Source: Leptothrix cholodnii SP-6 (lineage in GTDB: Bacteria > Pseudomonadota > Gammaproteobacteria > Burkholderiales > Burkholderiaceae_C). From it: a DNA stretch of 64,000 nucleotides. Each line of letters starts with the position of its first letter. Position 1 is the stretch's first letter. Made by a program: the position numbers and the translations under genes. The notes beneath the pieces are model-generated. The model saw only the letters and a program-made list of their open reading frames with translations, was not told the origin of the DNA and searched no databases. This document shows positions 17,271 through 26,800 of this stretch, piece after piece. The stretch is from the NCBI RefSeq assembly GCF_000019785.1, contig NC_010524.1, forward strand, positions 4,576,001 to 4,640,000. The letters run 5' to 3'.

Positions 17271-19468
17271 GGCGCCGCCCCCAGGCGCAGCGCACCGTCG
17301 CCGATGACGTTGAACGGCGCCCAGAAGAACGGATGCGCCAGGCCGCGGCTGCGCATCACCTCGAGCTGGGCGTTGCGCAGCGCCTGCATCGCGTCCGACC
17401 CTTGTGTGGCATCGCGGTAGAAGCGGGTCATCAGCTGGCGGGTGGCGTCGTCGGCCACCGGCCACAACGAGGCGATCACGGTGCTGGCGCCGGCCGACAG
17501 GAAGGAGCGCGTGAAGCCCAGGATCTCGTCGCCGCGGGCGATGCGGCCGAGCGCGCTTTCGCAGGCCGACAGCGTGACCAGCGGCGTGCGGCTGAGGTCC
17601 AGGCGGTAGATCTCGCGCGCCTCGAGCAGGCCGTCGTCGAGCGGGCTGGAGGCCAGCAGGATGCGCGAGTACATCGGATCGACCTCGTCGACCTCGGCGT
17701 GTGCGGCCACGTGCAGCACGCTGGCCGAGACACCGGGCGTGGCGGCCGCGGCCGTGGTGGCGGTGGCACCCGCTGCGCCCGGCCCGCCGAGCAGCGCCAG
17801 CAGCTGGGCGCGGCTGGCCTGCTGCTGCAGGAAGGTGCGGCCCTGGGCGAACAGCGGTCGGATCTCCTGCACCTCGCGCTCGGCGCCGGGCAGCGGCACG
17901 TTGCGGTCGGTGCTCGGGTTGCCGAAGGCCTGCAGCGCCAGGCCACCGGCGACGCCGGCACGCCGTGCGCCCAGCTGCGCACCGAGCGCGGCCGACGGCC
18001 AGCTGGCCAGCGCGAGGCGCTCGACCAGGTAGCCGCGGCCATCGTGCAGCACCTGGAACGGCAGGTAATGCAGGGCGCCGTGCGGCACGACCTGCAGCCG
18101 CGTGACGCCGCTCAGGTCGAGCGGGCCGAGCAGCTGGCGGTGCAGCGCCTGCGCCAGCGCCAGGGTGTCGGGGCGGCGCGCGATGATGCTGGCGCGCAGC
18201 TTCTCGACGCCGTCCTGCAGCGCCGCCTGCGGCAGCGGCAGGGCCAGGCCGACCAGGCCGTCACGGCGGATCAGCCAGACCAGCGTCTGCTGCGGCAGCA
18301 CGTGGAATTCGAGCACCGCCTCGTCAGGCGCCAGCCGGCCCTGCAGGTCGTCGAGCGACACCGGCCGGGCCAGGCGATCGTCGGCATGCTGGCGCACGGC
18401 GTCGAGCAGCGCACGAGCGCGCGAGGCCTCGGAGATGCGCCACGCGCCGGCCCAGTCGCCCTGCTGCACGGCCAGGTTCAGGGCCGCGTCGAAGACCCCC
18501 TGCAGATCGCTGAACAGGCCGGACTTGAACTCCTCGCTGCGAAAGCGCGCCCGCAGCGGATCGGCCAGCCGCAGCGCCTGCTGGTAGGCCGCCAGCGCCT
18601 CGGCCGGGCGGCCGCGGGTCAGCTCGGCGCGGGCGCTGCCTTCCCAGGCCCACAGGCGGTGGTAGTCGAGATCAGCGAGATCCGCTCGATCGGCGCGATC
18701 GCCGCTGCGGCCGGCACCGCCGGCATCGATCACCTGGCGCCATTGCTGCAGCGCCGCGTCGACCTGGCCGGTGGCGAGCAGGGCCTGCGCCAGGCTGCGC
18801 TCGTAGTACGGGCCGAGCGGCGCGCGAGCGGCCGGTGGCAGCGCCTGCAGCGTCTGCAAGGCGGCGTCGGCCTGGCCGCCGGCGGTCTGGGCGTTGGCCA
18901 TCGACAGCTGCACGAACGGCCGGTAGCGCGGACTCGCCAGATCGAGCGCGTGCCGGTAGGCGGCCTGGGCCTCGTCGGGCCGGCCGCGCCGCGCCGCCAC
19001 GTCGCCCAGCACCTTGTGGGCCGGCGCGTGGACCTGCGACGCGTCGCGCACCGGCAGGGCCAGCGCCTCGCGGGCGTGGCGCTCGGCCAGATCCAGCACG
19101 CCGGCGTAGCCGTAGGCGATCGCCAGGTCGCGCTGGGCGTGGGCCTGCAGGTCGTCGTCGCTGCCCTCCTGGCCGAGGTAGAGCGCCTTGCTGGCCGCGC
19201 GGATGCTCTGGCGCAGCTCGCCGCGGTCGGCCAGCGCCAGGGCCTGGCCGCAGTAGCCGTAGCCGTCGAGCCGGATGGTGTCGCGCGCGTAGAGCGCGCG
19301 GCCTTCGGCGCTGAGCTGCAGCAGCGACTCGGCATCCTGGCGGCGCGCCTGGGCCTGGGCGGCGAGGTTGTCGTCGTCGGCCGCCCGCAGCCAGCCCGGC
19401 GCGGCGCACAGACAGGCGGCAACGAGCAGCAGGCGGAGGTACGGGGCAGACGGCATGGCGAACGGCAT
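17267..19468 (-). CDS. Exported TPR-CHAT domain protein (caspase-like fold)
   Basis: 733 aa from the ATG at 19466-19468; a second ATG four codons later is possible, and neither has a clear ribosome site. An N-terminal hydrophobic segment (YLRLLLVAACLCAAPGWLRA) looks like a signal peptide. Residues about 60-400 are TPR-like helices. The C-terminal CHAT domain (about 430-730) keeps the dyad region: LHVAAHAEV (H590, or H586) and LSACESALG (C636), then SFLSAGASTVIASLWPV. Catalytic residues are intact, so it may be an active protease. It is translationally coupled to tpsB. TPS systems with a CHAT partner recur in bacteria, notably cyanobacteria, but the CHAT role there is not settled; processing of the exoprotein or the transporter is an inference. 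Confidence 0.85.
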   Translation of the reverse strand: MPFAMPSAPYLRLLLVAACLCAAPGWLRAADDDNLAAQAQARRQDAESLLQLSAEGRALYARDTIRLDGYGYCGQALALADRGELRQSIRAASKALYLGQEGSDDDLQAHAQRDLAIAYGYAGVLDLAERHAREALALPVRDASQVHAPAHKVLGDVAARRGRPDEAQAAYRHALDLASPRYRPFVQLSMANAQTAGGQADAALQTLQALPPAARAPLGPYYERSLAQALLATGQVDAALQQWRQVIDAGGAGRSGDRADRADLADLDYHRLWAWEGSARAELTRGRPAEALAAYQQALRLADPLRARFRSEEFKSGLFSDLQGVFDAALNLAVQQGDWAGAWRISEASRARALLDAVRQHADDRLARPVSLDDLQGRLAPDEAVLEFHVLPQQTLVWLIRRDGLVGLALPLPQAALQDGVEKLRASIIARRPDTLALAQALHRQLLGPLDLSGVTRLQVVPHGALHYLPFQVLHDGRGYLVERLALASWPSAALGAQLGARRAGVAGGLALQAFGNPSTDRNVPLPGAEREVQEIRPLFAQGRTFLQQQASRAQLLALLGGPGAAGATATTAAAATPGVSASVLHVAAHAEVDEVDPMYSRILLASSPLDDGLLEAREIYRLDLSRTPLVTLSACESALGRIARGDEILGFTRSFLSAGASTVIASLWPVADDATRQLMTRFYRDATQGSDAMQALRNAQLEVMRSRGLAHPFFWAPFNVIGDGALRLGAAP

Positions 19469-19568
19469 GAGCCGGCGCCAGCCTATGAGCGCGCCCCTGC
19501 CGCGGCCAGTGACGAAAGTAAGCCGCGCCGGTCCGGGCCTGGCCCGACGCCGGTCCGGCCGCAACCGG

Positions 19569-21383
19569 TCAGTCGACCAGCGCGCGCAGCACGTTGAACA
19601 GCTTGCTCGGCTGCACCGGCTTGAACAGCACCCGGTGGCCGCTGGCCGAGGCGCGGCGGATCTCGGCCGGGCTGGTGTCGCCGGTGACCAGGATCGCCGC
19701 CACCTGGCGGCCGCAGACCTGGCGCACGCGCTCGATCACGTCGAGGCCGTCTTCGCCGTGCTGCAGGTGCAGGTCGGAGATCACCAGGTCGAGCCGGTCG
19801 CCGAGCGCGTGCGCGGCCGCTTCGGCGCCGGCCAGGTCGGCCACCGCCACCGGCTCGAAACCCCATTCGGTCAGCAGCATCCACAGGCCTTCGCGGATCG
19901 GCGCCTCGTCGTCGACCAGCAGCACGCAGCGCGCCTCGACAAACGGCGCCGGCAGCGTGTCCGCCGCCGCGGTGGCGTCCTCGACCTCGGCCATCGGCCC
20001 GCTGGCGATGCCGATGCGGAACATCGTGCCGCGGCCCGGCTGCGAGCTGACCTCGAGCGTGTGGCCGAGCAGCGCGACCAGCCGCTTGACGATCGCCAGC
20101 CCCATGCCGAGGCCCTGGATGTGGCTGCGGGCGCTGTCGGGCACGCGGTAGAACTCGTCGAACACCCGCGGCAGGTCGGCCTCCGAGATGCCGCGGCCGG
20201 TGTCCCAGACCTCGAGCCTGATCTGGTGCGCGGCGCTGCGCGCGACCACCACCACGCCACCTTCGCGGGTGTAGCGCAGCGCGTTCTGGATCAGGTTGGA
20301 GAGGATGCGCTCGAGCAGCTGCGGGTCGCTGTTGACCGCCTTGCCGCCGGCCGAGAAGCGCAGGCCCAGGCCGAGCTCCTCGGCCTGGCCGGCGAAATGC
20401 ATGTGCAGGCGGCGGAACACGTCGCGCAGCGGGAAGCGCTGCACGTTGGGCTGCACCGCGCCGGCCTCCAGCCGCGACAGGTCGAGCAGCGCGCCGAACG
20501 AGCGATCCAGCGCCTCGATCGATCGCATCATGTTGCGCACCAGCGCCTCGTCGGCGGTGCCCTTGAGGTGGCGTTCGAGGGTGGCCACGAACAGGCCCAG
20601 CGCGTGCATCGGCTGGCGCAGGTCGTGGCTGGCGGCGGCGACGAAGCGGCGCTTGTCGGCATCGGCCCGCTGCGCCGCGTCGCGTTCGCTGCTGACCCGG
20701 CGCAGGCGCTCGCCGGTCTCGATCAGCTCGGCGGTGCGGCGCATCCAGCGCCGGCCGGCCGAGCCGCTGGCGAGCCAGCCGAACAGGCTGACCGCGCCCG
20801 CCAGCGCCACGCCGGCCGCGGCGACCCGGCGGTCGGGGCCCGCCAGCGCGATCGCCGTGGCGCCCGACAGCAGCCCGAGGCTGGCCAGCCGGCCGAGCCA
20901 CGGCAGCATCGGCAAGGCGGCGATGCAGCCGGCCACCAGCATCAGCTGCACCGCCGCCCACGCGGCCAGGTCGAAGGCCTGCCCGAACGACGGCCACAGC
21001 CACGGCAGCAGCCCCGGCAGCAGCAGGTTCAGCCCGGCCACGCCCTGCCAGGCCCGCCACCACGGCCGCTTGTCGGCAGAGCGCCGCGGCAGCCGCCAGC
21101 GCAGGCCCAGCCAGGCCAGCGTCAGCGCCAGCCAGACCAGCAGCAGCACGACGGCGACGCCGGCCAGCCCGGCCAGCGCCCGCCCGCCCTGCGGCTGCAG
21201 CCGCCCCGTCACGAGCGCCAGCCACAGCGCCAGCCAGGCGATCAGCCAGCCGCCGTGGCGCACGGCGGCGTCGATGCGGGCCTCGGCGCTGCGCCGCCCG
21301 GGGCCGCGCCGCTCGGTGGCCGCCGCGCCGTCGTCCGGCTCGGCCAGGCTGGGCACCACGCGCAGGCGCTTCACGGCGCCCAC
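19569..21383 (-). CDS. Membrane hybrid histidine kinase with C-terminal receiver
   Basis: 604 aa. The N-terminal third has about six hydrophobic segments (residues 45-205). The kinase core has the H-box AAASHDLRQPMHALGL, the N-box LSNLIQNALRYT, the G1 box WDTGRGISEADL and the G2 box GLGMGLAIVKRLV. It ends in a receiver domain (about 485-604) with VLLVDDEA, phospho-acceptor LVISDLHL and the KPVQP lysine. HDLRQP-type kinases are commonly paired with LuxR-type regulators, and one lies 4 bp upstream. GTG start at 21383. The CHAT-TpsB-TpsA genes follow after 100 bp and are the obvious candidate targets. Confidence 0.92.
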   Translation of the reverse strand: MGAVKRLRVVPSLAEPDDGAAATERRGPGRRSAEARIDAAVRHGGWLIAWLALWLALVTGRLQPQGGRALAGLAGVAVVLLLVWLALTLAWLGLRWRLPRRSADKRPWWRAWQGVAGLNLLLPGLLPWLWPSFGQAFDLAAWAAVQLMLVAGCIAALPMLPWLGRLASLGLLSGATAIALAGPDRRVAAAGVALAGAVSLFGWLASGSAGRRWMRRTAELIETGERLRRVSSERDAAQRADADKRRFVAAASHDLRQPMHALGLFVATLERHLKGTADEALVRNMMRSIEALDRSFGALLDLSRLEAGAVQPNVQRFPLRDVFRRLHMHFAGQAEELGLGLRFSAGGKAVNSDPQLLERILSNLIQNALRYTREGGVVVVARSAAHQIRLEVWDTGRGISEADLPRVFDEFYRVPDSARSHIQGLGMGLAIVKRLVALLGHTLEVSSQPGRGTMFRIGIASGPMAEVEDATAAADTLPAPFVEARCVLLVDDEAPIREGLWMLLTEWGFEPVAVADLAGAEAAAHALGDRLDLVISDLHLQHGEDGLDVIERVRQVCGRQVAAILVTGDTSPAEIRRASASGHRVLFKPVQPSKLFNVLRALVD

Positions 21384-21387
21384 GCGC

Positions 21388-22107
21388 TCAGCGGAACAGG
21401 CTGATCAGGTGCGAGCGCGAACGCACGTCGAGCGCCAGCAGCAGCGACGAGACGTAGTTCTTGACCGTGCCCAGCGACAGGCCAGTGCTGTTGCTGATCT
21501 CCTGGTTGGTGCAGCCCGACAGCACCAGCTCGAGGATCTCGAGGTGGCGCGCCCCCAGCTCGGCGACCCGGTCGAACATCGCCGACGACGGGAAGCGCGG
21601 GAACAGCGCCGCACTCGGCGCGGCGCTGCGGCTCTCGCGTTCGGGCGGCTTGCGCAGCAGGCTCAGCAAGGTGGCGCGCATCTCGGCGGCGTGCGCCGAC
21701 TTGCCGATGTAGGCCACCGCACCGAGCGCGCGCGCCTGGCGCATCACGAACTCGTCCTGGGTGGCGCTGAAGATCGCCACGCGGGCCAGCGGCTGCTGCT
21801 GCAGGAACACCCGCAGGCCCTGCAGGCCCTTGCAGTCGGCCATGTTGAGGTCGAGCAGCACGGCGTCGATCGGGCCGTGGCGGCGGTGCATCTCGATCGC
21901 CTCCTCGAGCGTCGAGGCCTCCAGCCATTCGATCTGCAGCTGGTCGATCGTGCCGTAGAGCGCCTTCACGCCGAAACGCACCAGCTCGTGGTCATCGGCC
22001 AGCAGCACCCGCACCGGCTGGGGCCGGATGTCCGGGCCCAGGCTGGCGGCACCGGCGGCCCTGCCGGCCTGGCCCTGGGGCGGACTCGAAACGACTTCGG
22101 TTTCCAT
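21388..22107 (-). CDS. LuxR/FixJ-family response regulator
   Basis: 239 aa. Receiver domain (about residues 30-150: VRVLLADDHELVRFGVKAL, phospho-acceptor in AVLLDLNMADCKG, conserved Lys in YIGKSAH), a Pro/Ser-rich linker, and a C-terminal LuxR-type helix-turn-helix (LGARHLEILELVLSGCTNQE, LGTVKNYVSSLLLALDV). The ATG at 22105-22107 has GGAG 7 nt upstream. It is the first gene of the kinase/CHAT/TPS run and is divergent from the LuxR gene at 22436. Target genes are inferred from position. Confidence 0.92.
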   Translation of the reverse strand: METEVVSSPPQGQAGRAAGAASLGPDIRPQPVRVLLADDHELVRFGVKALYGTIDQLQIEWLEASTLEEAIEMHRRHGPIDAVLLDLNMADCKGLQGLRVFLQQQPLARVAIFSATQDEFVMRQARALGAVAYIGKSAHAAEMRATLLSLLRKPPERESRSAAPSAALFPRFPSSAMFDRVAELGARHLEILELVLSGCTNQEISNSTGLSLGTVKNYVSSLLLALDVRSRSHLISLFR

Positions 22108-22435
22108 CGACTGTCTCCGATTCACCGCCGACTGCGCGGTGCAAGGACCGGGATCGACCACCGATGATGACCGGCGGAGGAACGCCGCACATCGTCAACC
22201 CGGACGAAAGCGGCCGCACACCGGGAGCAGCGCCTCATCCCGCAGAGCGTGATGTTGTGCCTGATTCAGCGTCACCGATGCGCGACATGTGAGCACCCGT
22301 AACAAATCCGGCGTGAATGCATCACAGATTCGCCGGTAATTGCGCACCACCGGGCGCGGCGGCGCAACCCTAAATTGGTGGACATGGCGCCGCCCCGCCT
22401 GCCCTCCGGCAGGCCGCCAACCCAGGGACCGCAGC
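22108..22435. other. Divergent 328-bp regulatory region between two LuxR-type genes
   Basis: No gene is supported here. It must hold promoters for both directions and is locally AT-richer than the coding DNA (around 22235-22345 and 22370-22378). An inverted repeat TTGCGC-N16-GCGCAA at 22340-22367 lies just before a TAAATT element (22371-22376), which could be a -10 for the plus-strand operon. No good -35 was found at normal spacing. A TGTGA half-site near 22290 lacks a matching second half. Confidence 0.4.
22340..22367. promoter_or_regulatory. Inverted repeat TTGCGC-N16-GCGCAA, candidate operator
   Basis: Six-base perfect inverted repeat immediately upstream of a TAAATT hexamer and about 70 bp before the ATG of the plus-strand LuxR gene. 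Placement fits an operator for the LuxR- or Crp-type regulator encoded just downstream, but the half-sites match neither consensus clearly. Confidence 0.25.
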
Positions 22436-23083
22436 ATGTACACCTCATCCGCACACCCGGCGATCAGCCCCGCGATCGGCACGCCGCTGACCCACATGCT
22501 GGCGCACGCGCTGGGCGCCTTCGACGAGATCGACTACGGCATCGTCATCGTCGACCGGCTGGCGCGCGTGCTCAACGCCAACCACATGGCGCGCTGCCTG
22601 TGTGCCGAACGCGACGGCGCCTGCCTGCTGCAGGCCGACCGGCTGACCGCGCGCCAGTGCGGCGACGACCACCTGCTGCAGCAGGCCGTGCAGAGCGCCG
22701 CCGGCCAGGGCCGGCGCAGCCTGCTCACGCTCGGCGCCGGCGAGCGCAGCCAGACCGTGGCGGTGGTGCCGCTCGGCCAGGGCACGGCGCCGGCGGTGCT
22801 GCTGGTGTTCGGCAAGCGCCAGGTATGCGAGGCGCTCAGCGTCGACCACTACGCCCGCGTCAACGGCCTGACGCACGCCGAAAGCATGGTGCTGGCCGCG
22901 CTGTGCGACGGCGACAAGCCGCAGGAGATCGCCGAGCGCTTCGGCGTGGCGGTGTCGACCGTGCGCACCCAGATCGCCAGCATCCGCCAGAAGACCCGCA
23001 CCGACAGCATCCGCGACCTGGTGCGCCGCATCGCCGTGCTGCCGCCGATCGTCTCGGCGCTGGGCCGCGCCCAGGCTCATTGA
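22436..23083 (+). CDS. LuxR-family transcriptional regulator with PAS-like N-terminus
   Basis: 215 aa. Residues about 15-130 look like a PAS-type sensor (FDEIDYGIVIVDRLARVLNAN is the usual PAS start). The C-terminus is a LuxR helix-turn-helix (GLTHAESMVLAALCDGDKPQ, VSTVRTQIASIRQKTRTD). No receiver or acyl-homoserine-lactone domain is seen. The ATG has AGGGA 7 nt upstream. It is the first gene of the apparent operon running to 33459 and probably regulates it. Confidence 0.85.
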   Translation: MYTSSAHPAISPAIGTPLTHMLAHALGAFDEIDYGIVIVDRLARVLNANHMARCLCAERDGACLLQADRLTARQCGDDHLLQQAVQSAAGQGRRSLLTLGAGERSQTVAVVPLGQGTAPAVLLVFGKRQVCEALSVDHYARVNGLTHAESMVLAALCDGDKPQEIAERFGVAVSTVRTQIASIRQKTRTDSIRDLVRRIAVLPPIVSALGRAQAH

Positions 23084-23128
23084 CGGCGACGCCGCCCGAC
23101 CCGCCCGCCTCACCGGGGAGACCAGGCC

Positions 23129-23842
23129 ATGGACACTTGCGCCGAACTGGACCTTCGCCTAAGTTCAGTGCCCATGAGTTCACGCACGGGCCGCCCCGGG
23201 GCCGCCACCCCGTCACTCGACGAACTGCCTTTTTCACCGGCGCTGCGCGCGCTGGCCGAACGCGCCGAGCCGCGCCGCTACCGCAAGGGCGTGCTGCTGA
23301 TCCAGGAGGGCGACCAGGGCGACACGCTCTACATCGTGCTGAGCGGGCGGGTGCGGGCGTTTTCGCAGGGCGACAACGAACGCGAGATCACCTACGGCGT
23401 CTACGGGCCGGGTGAATACGTCGGCGAGATCAGCCTCGACGGCGGGCCGCGCTCGGCCAGCGTGATCACGGTCGAGCCGACCGCCTGCGTGGTGATCCCG
23501 CGCCAGACGCTGCTGCTGCACATCGCGCAGTACCCCGAGTTCGCCTTCGAGCTGCTCGCCAAGGTGATCCGGCGCGCCCGCGCGGCCACGCTGTCGGCCA
23601 AGCAGCTGGCGCTCAACGACGTCTACGGGCGGCTGCGCGCGCTGCTCGAGTCGCTGGCCGAGGCGCAGCCCGACGGCACGCGCCAGGTCGGCGAGCGCCT
23701 GACGCACCAGGACATGGCCAACCGGCTGGGCTGCTCGCGCGAGATGGTGAGCCGGCTGATGAAGGATCTCGAGGAAGGCGGTTACGTGGCCGTCAACGGA
23801 CATACCCTGGTGCTGCCCCGCGCCCTGCCGGCGCGCTGGTAG
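23129..23842 (+). CDS. Crp/Fnr-family transcriptional regulator
   Basis: 237 aa. A cyclic-nucleotide-binding fold (about residues 35-150) has a phosphate-cassette-like GEISLDGGPRSASV, retaining the Glu and the Arg-Ser-Ala that contact cAMP in CRP. The C-terminal winged helix (about 165-230) shows LTHQDMANRLGCSREMVSRLMK as recognition region. No N-terminal Cys cluster of the FNR type is present. It lies 45 bp after the LuxR gene and 50 bp before the cyclase-like regulator, suggesting that cyclic-nucleotide sensing belongs to this module. A second in-frame ATG 15 codons on is possible, but GGGGAG precedes the first one. Confidence 0.9.
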   Translation: MDTCAELDLRLSSVPMSSRTGRPGAATPSLDELPFSPALRALAERAEPRRYRKGVLLIQEGDQGDTLYIVLSGRVRAFSQGDNEREITYGVYGPGEYVGEISLDGGPRSASVITVEPTACVVIPRQTLLLHIAQYPEFAFELLAKVIRRARAATLSAKQLALNDVYGRLRALLESLAEAQPDGTRQVGERLTHQDMANRLGCSREMVSRLMKDLEEGGYVAVNGHTLVLPRALPARW

Positions 23843-23892
23843 GACACCGGCGGCGTGCCGGCACCGCGGCCGCGCGTTTCGAGGAGCTCAAG

Positions 23893-26800
23893 ATGGAACA
23901 AGCCTGGGGCAAACCACCCGCACCGGTCATCCTGATGATCGTGCGCGAGGCGGCATGGCTGTCGTGCGCCCTGTCCGACGGGCACGGCGTGGGCATCCAC
24001 GCGCAGATCCGCATCGCCGATCCGGCGGCGCTGCAGGCCGGGCTGGCCGAGCGCGACGCCGCCCCCGCCGACACGGCGGCGCGCCAGGCGCTCGGCGGCC
24101 GGGTCTGGCTGGAGCTGCTGCCGGCGCCGATCCGGCGCTTCCTGCACGCCAGCCCGGCGCGTGTGCTGACGCTGCAGCTCGGCGCCGACCTGGCCGGCCT
24201 GCCGTGGGAACTGGCCTTCGACGGCACACGGCACCTCGATGAGAAGTTCGCGCTGGCGCGCCAGATCCTGCGCGACGAAGACGCGCCGACCCCGCCGGTG
24301 CGCGCCGCCGCGCCCGAGCAGCTGCGCGTGCTGGTGCTGGCCCGGCTCGACCCGGCGCCCGCGGCCGATGCCGCCGCCCGCGCGCTGATCCAGGGCCTGC
24401 GCCGGCTGCCCGGCCTGCACCTGACGGCGCTCGATGCCCGCGAGCTGGCCGGCCTCGCCCAGCCGGCACTGGCCGCGCTGGGGCTGCACGACATCGTGCA
24501 CTGCTGCGGCATCGAGCCGCGCCTGCTGGCCGGGCCGCAGCTGCTGGTCTGGGAGCCGCCACCGGCCCGGCCGGCTGCCGACGCCCGCGCCGGCCCGGCC
24601 GGCGTCGATCCCTGCGCCACGCGCCTGACGATGGCCACGCTGGCCTGGGCGCAGGCGCAGGGCACGCAGCTGCTGGTGCACCCGATCGCGCCGGCCGGCT
24701 TCATGCCGGTCTTCTACGGCCAGCTGGCGAGCGGCCAGCCGCTCGGCGAGGCCGCCCGCCGGGCCCGCATCGCCGCCCGCGAACAGGGCGACGCCTGCTG
24801 GCTGGCCCATCTGCAGGGCGATGCCCAGCTGACCCTGCTGCGCAGCGCCGGCCGCGCGCCGCAGCCCGACCACCTGCGCCAGGTCACGATGCTGTCGTGC
24901 GACATGGTCGACTCGACCCGGCTGATGCGCCACCTCGGCAGCGAGGCCTACAGCGAGATCCTGCTGCGCTACCACGGCGCCTGCGCGGCGGTGGTCGGCC
25001 AGCACGGCGGCGTGGCCGACGACCCGCAGGGCGACGACGGCGTGATGTGCTACTTCGGCTTCCCGCAGGCGGCCGAAAACGCCGCCGTGCTGGCGCTGCG
25101 CGCCGGCCTCGAACTGCTGCGCTGCATGGCCGACGCCGGCATCGCCGTGCGGCTGGGCGTGGCGACCGGCCAGATCGTCGTGCGGGCCGGCCAGCCGGTC
25201 GGCGCGGCGGTGCACTACGCCGCCCGCCTGCAGGCCATCGCCGCGCCCGCCACGCTGCTGGCGAGCGAGGAGACCCGCCGCGTCGCCGGTGAGCGCTTCG
25301 AGTTCAGGCGCCTCGAGCAGGTGCCCGACATGAAGGGCTTCGACCGGCCCGAGCCGGTCTACCGCGTGCTGGGCGAATCGGCGCTGCACGGCACCGAACG
25401 CTTCGACGCCCGCTCGCGGCTGTCGCCCTTCGTCGGCCGCGACAAGGAGCTGGCGCGGCTGCGCGCGCACTGGCGCCACGCCAGCGCCGGCCAGTGCCTG
25501 GCGATCTACGTCTCGGGCGACGCCGGCATCGGCAAGTCGCGGCTGGTGCGCGAGTTCCGCCGCGCCGAGACCGGCCGCGGCCAGCTGACGATCGAATGGC
25601 GCTGCGCCCGCGAGCAGAGCAGCAGCGCGCTCTACCCGGTGACCGACTTCCTGCGCCGCCACCTGCGCCTGCAGGCGGGCGACGCCGCGCCGGTGCAGCT
25701 CGCCCGGTTGGCCGCCAGCAGCCTGACCGATCTGGCGATCGAGCCGGCCACGGCGCTGGCCCTGGCCGCCAACCTGCTGTCGATCGAGACCGGCGAACGC
25801 CACGCCGTGCTCGACGGCGCGCCCGAGCGGCTGCGCCAGCAGACCCTGGAGCTGCTGCAGAAGTGGCTCTGGCGCATCGCCGACAGCGCGCCGCTGTGCC
25901 TGATCATCGAGGACGTGCACTGGATCGACCCGACCACCAGCGAGCTGCTCGGCCGGGTCACCGCCGAGCGCCAGGACGGCGGCCTGATGCTGCTGATGAC
26001 CGGTCGCCCCGAGCCCGAGCACCAGTGGGCCGCCGCGCTGGCCGCCGAGGAGATCGCGCTGGCCGGCCTGAGCGACGAGATGTCGCGCGCGATGGTGGCG
26101 GCGGTCTGCGAGGGCAGCCGGGTCGACGCCGCCTTCGTGCAGTGGCTGGTCGAACGCGCCGACGGCGTACCGCTGTTCATCGAGGAATCGGCCCGCATGG
26201 CGCTCGACATCGGCGCCGAGGAAGGCACGCCACAGCTGCGCCGCGCCAGCCTGCAGGACGCCGTGCCGACCACCATCCACGACCTGCTGATGGCGCGCCT
26301 GGACCGCATGCCGCTGGCCAAGCACGTGGCGCAGGTGGCCAGCGCGATCGGCCGCGAGGTCGCGCGCCACCTGATCGAGGCGGTCTGCGCGCACGAGCGC
26401 TGCCCGATCGCGGTGGCCGACCTCGACGAGGGGCTGGCGCTGCTGGTGCGCGCCGGCCTGCTGATCCCCAAGGGCAGCGGGCCGGGCAGCAGCTTCCTGT
26501 TCAAGCACGCGCTGGTGCGCGACGCCGCCTACGGCTCGATGTGGGGGCGCGACCGCAAGCGCCTGCACGCGGCGATCGCCCACGTCATCCAGGACACCCT
26601 GCCGCAGCTCGCCGAGCTGCAGCCCGAGCTGCTGGCGCGCCACTGTGCCGAGGCCGGCATGGCCGCCGAGGCGCTGGTGCAGTGGGAACGCGCGGCGCGC
26701 CGCTCGGCCGCCCGCTCGGCGCAGCGCGAGGCGATCACCCACCTCGGCCACGCGCTGGCCGCGCTCGAGGCGCTGCCCGCCGGCCTCGAGCGCGACCGCA

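Noticed and set aside
19469..19568. Terminator between kinase and CHAT genes
   Set aside because: GC-rich partial inverted repeats are present, but stems are short or have one-base loops.
22280..22305. Possible CRP or FNR site in the LuxR divergent region
   Set aside because: Only one TGTGA half-site; the opposite half does not match.
22436..23083. Quorum-sensing (acyl-homoserine-lactone) LuxR
   Set aside because: The N-terminus is PAS-like and lacks the conserved autoinducer-binding Trp/Tyr/Asp pattern; no luxI is nearby.
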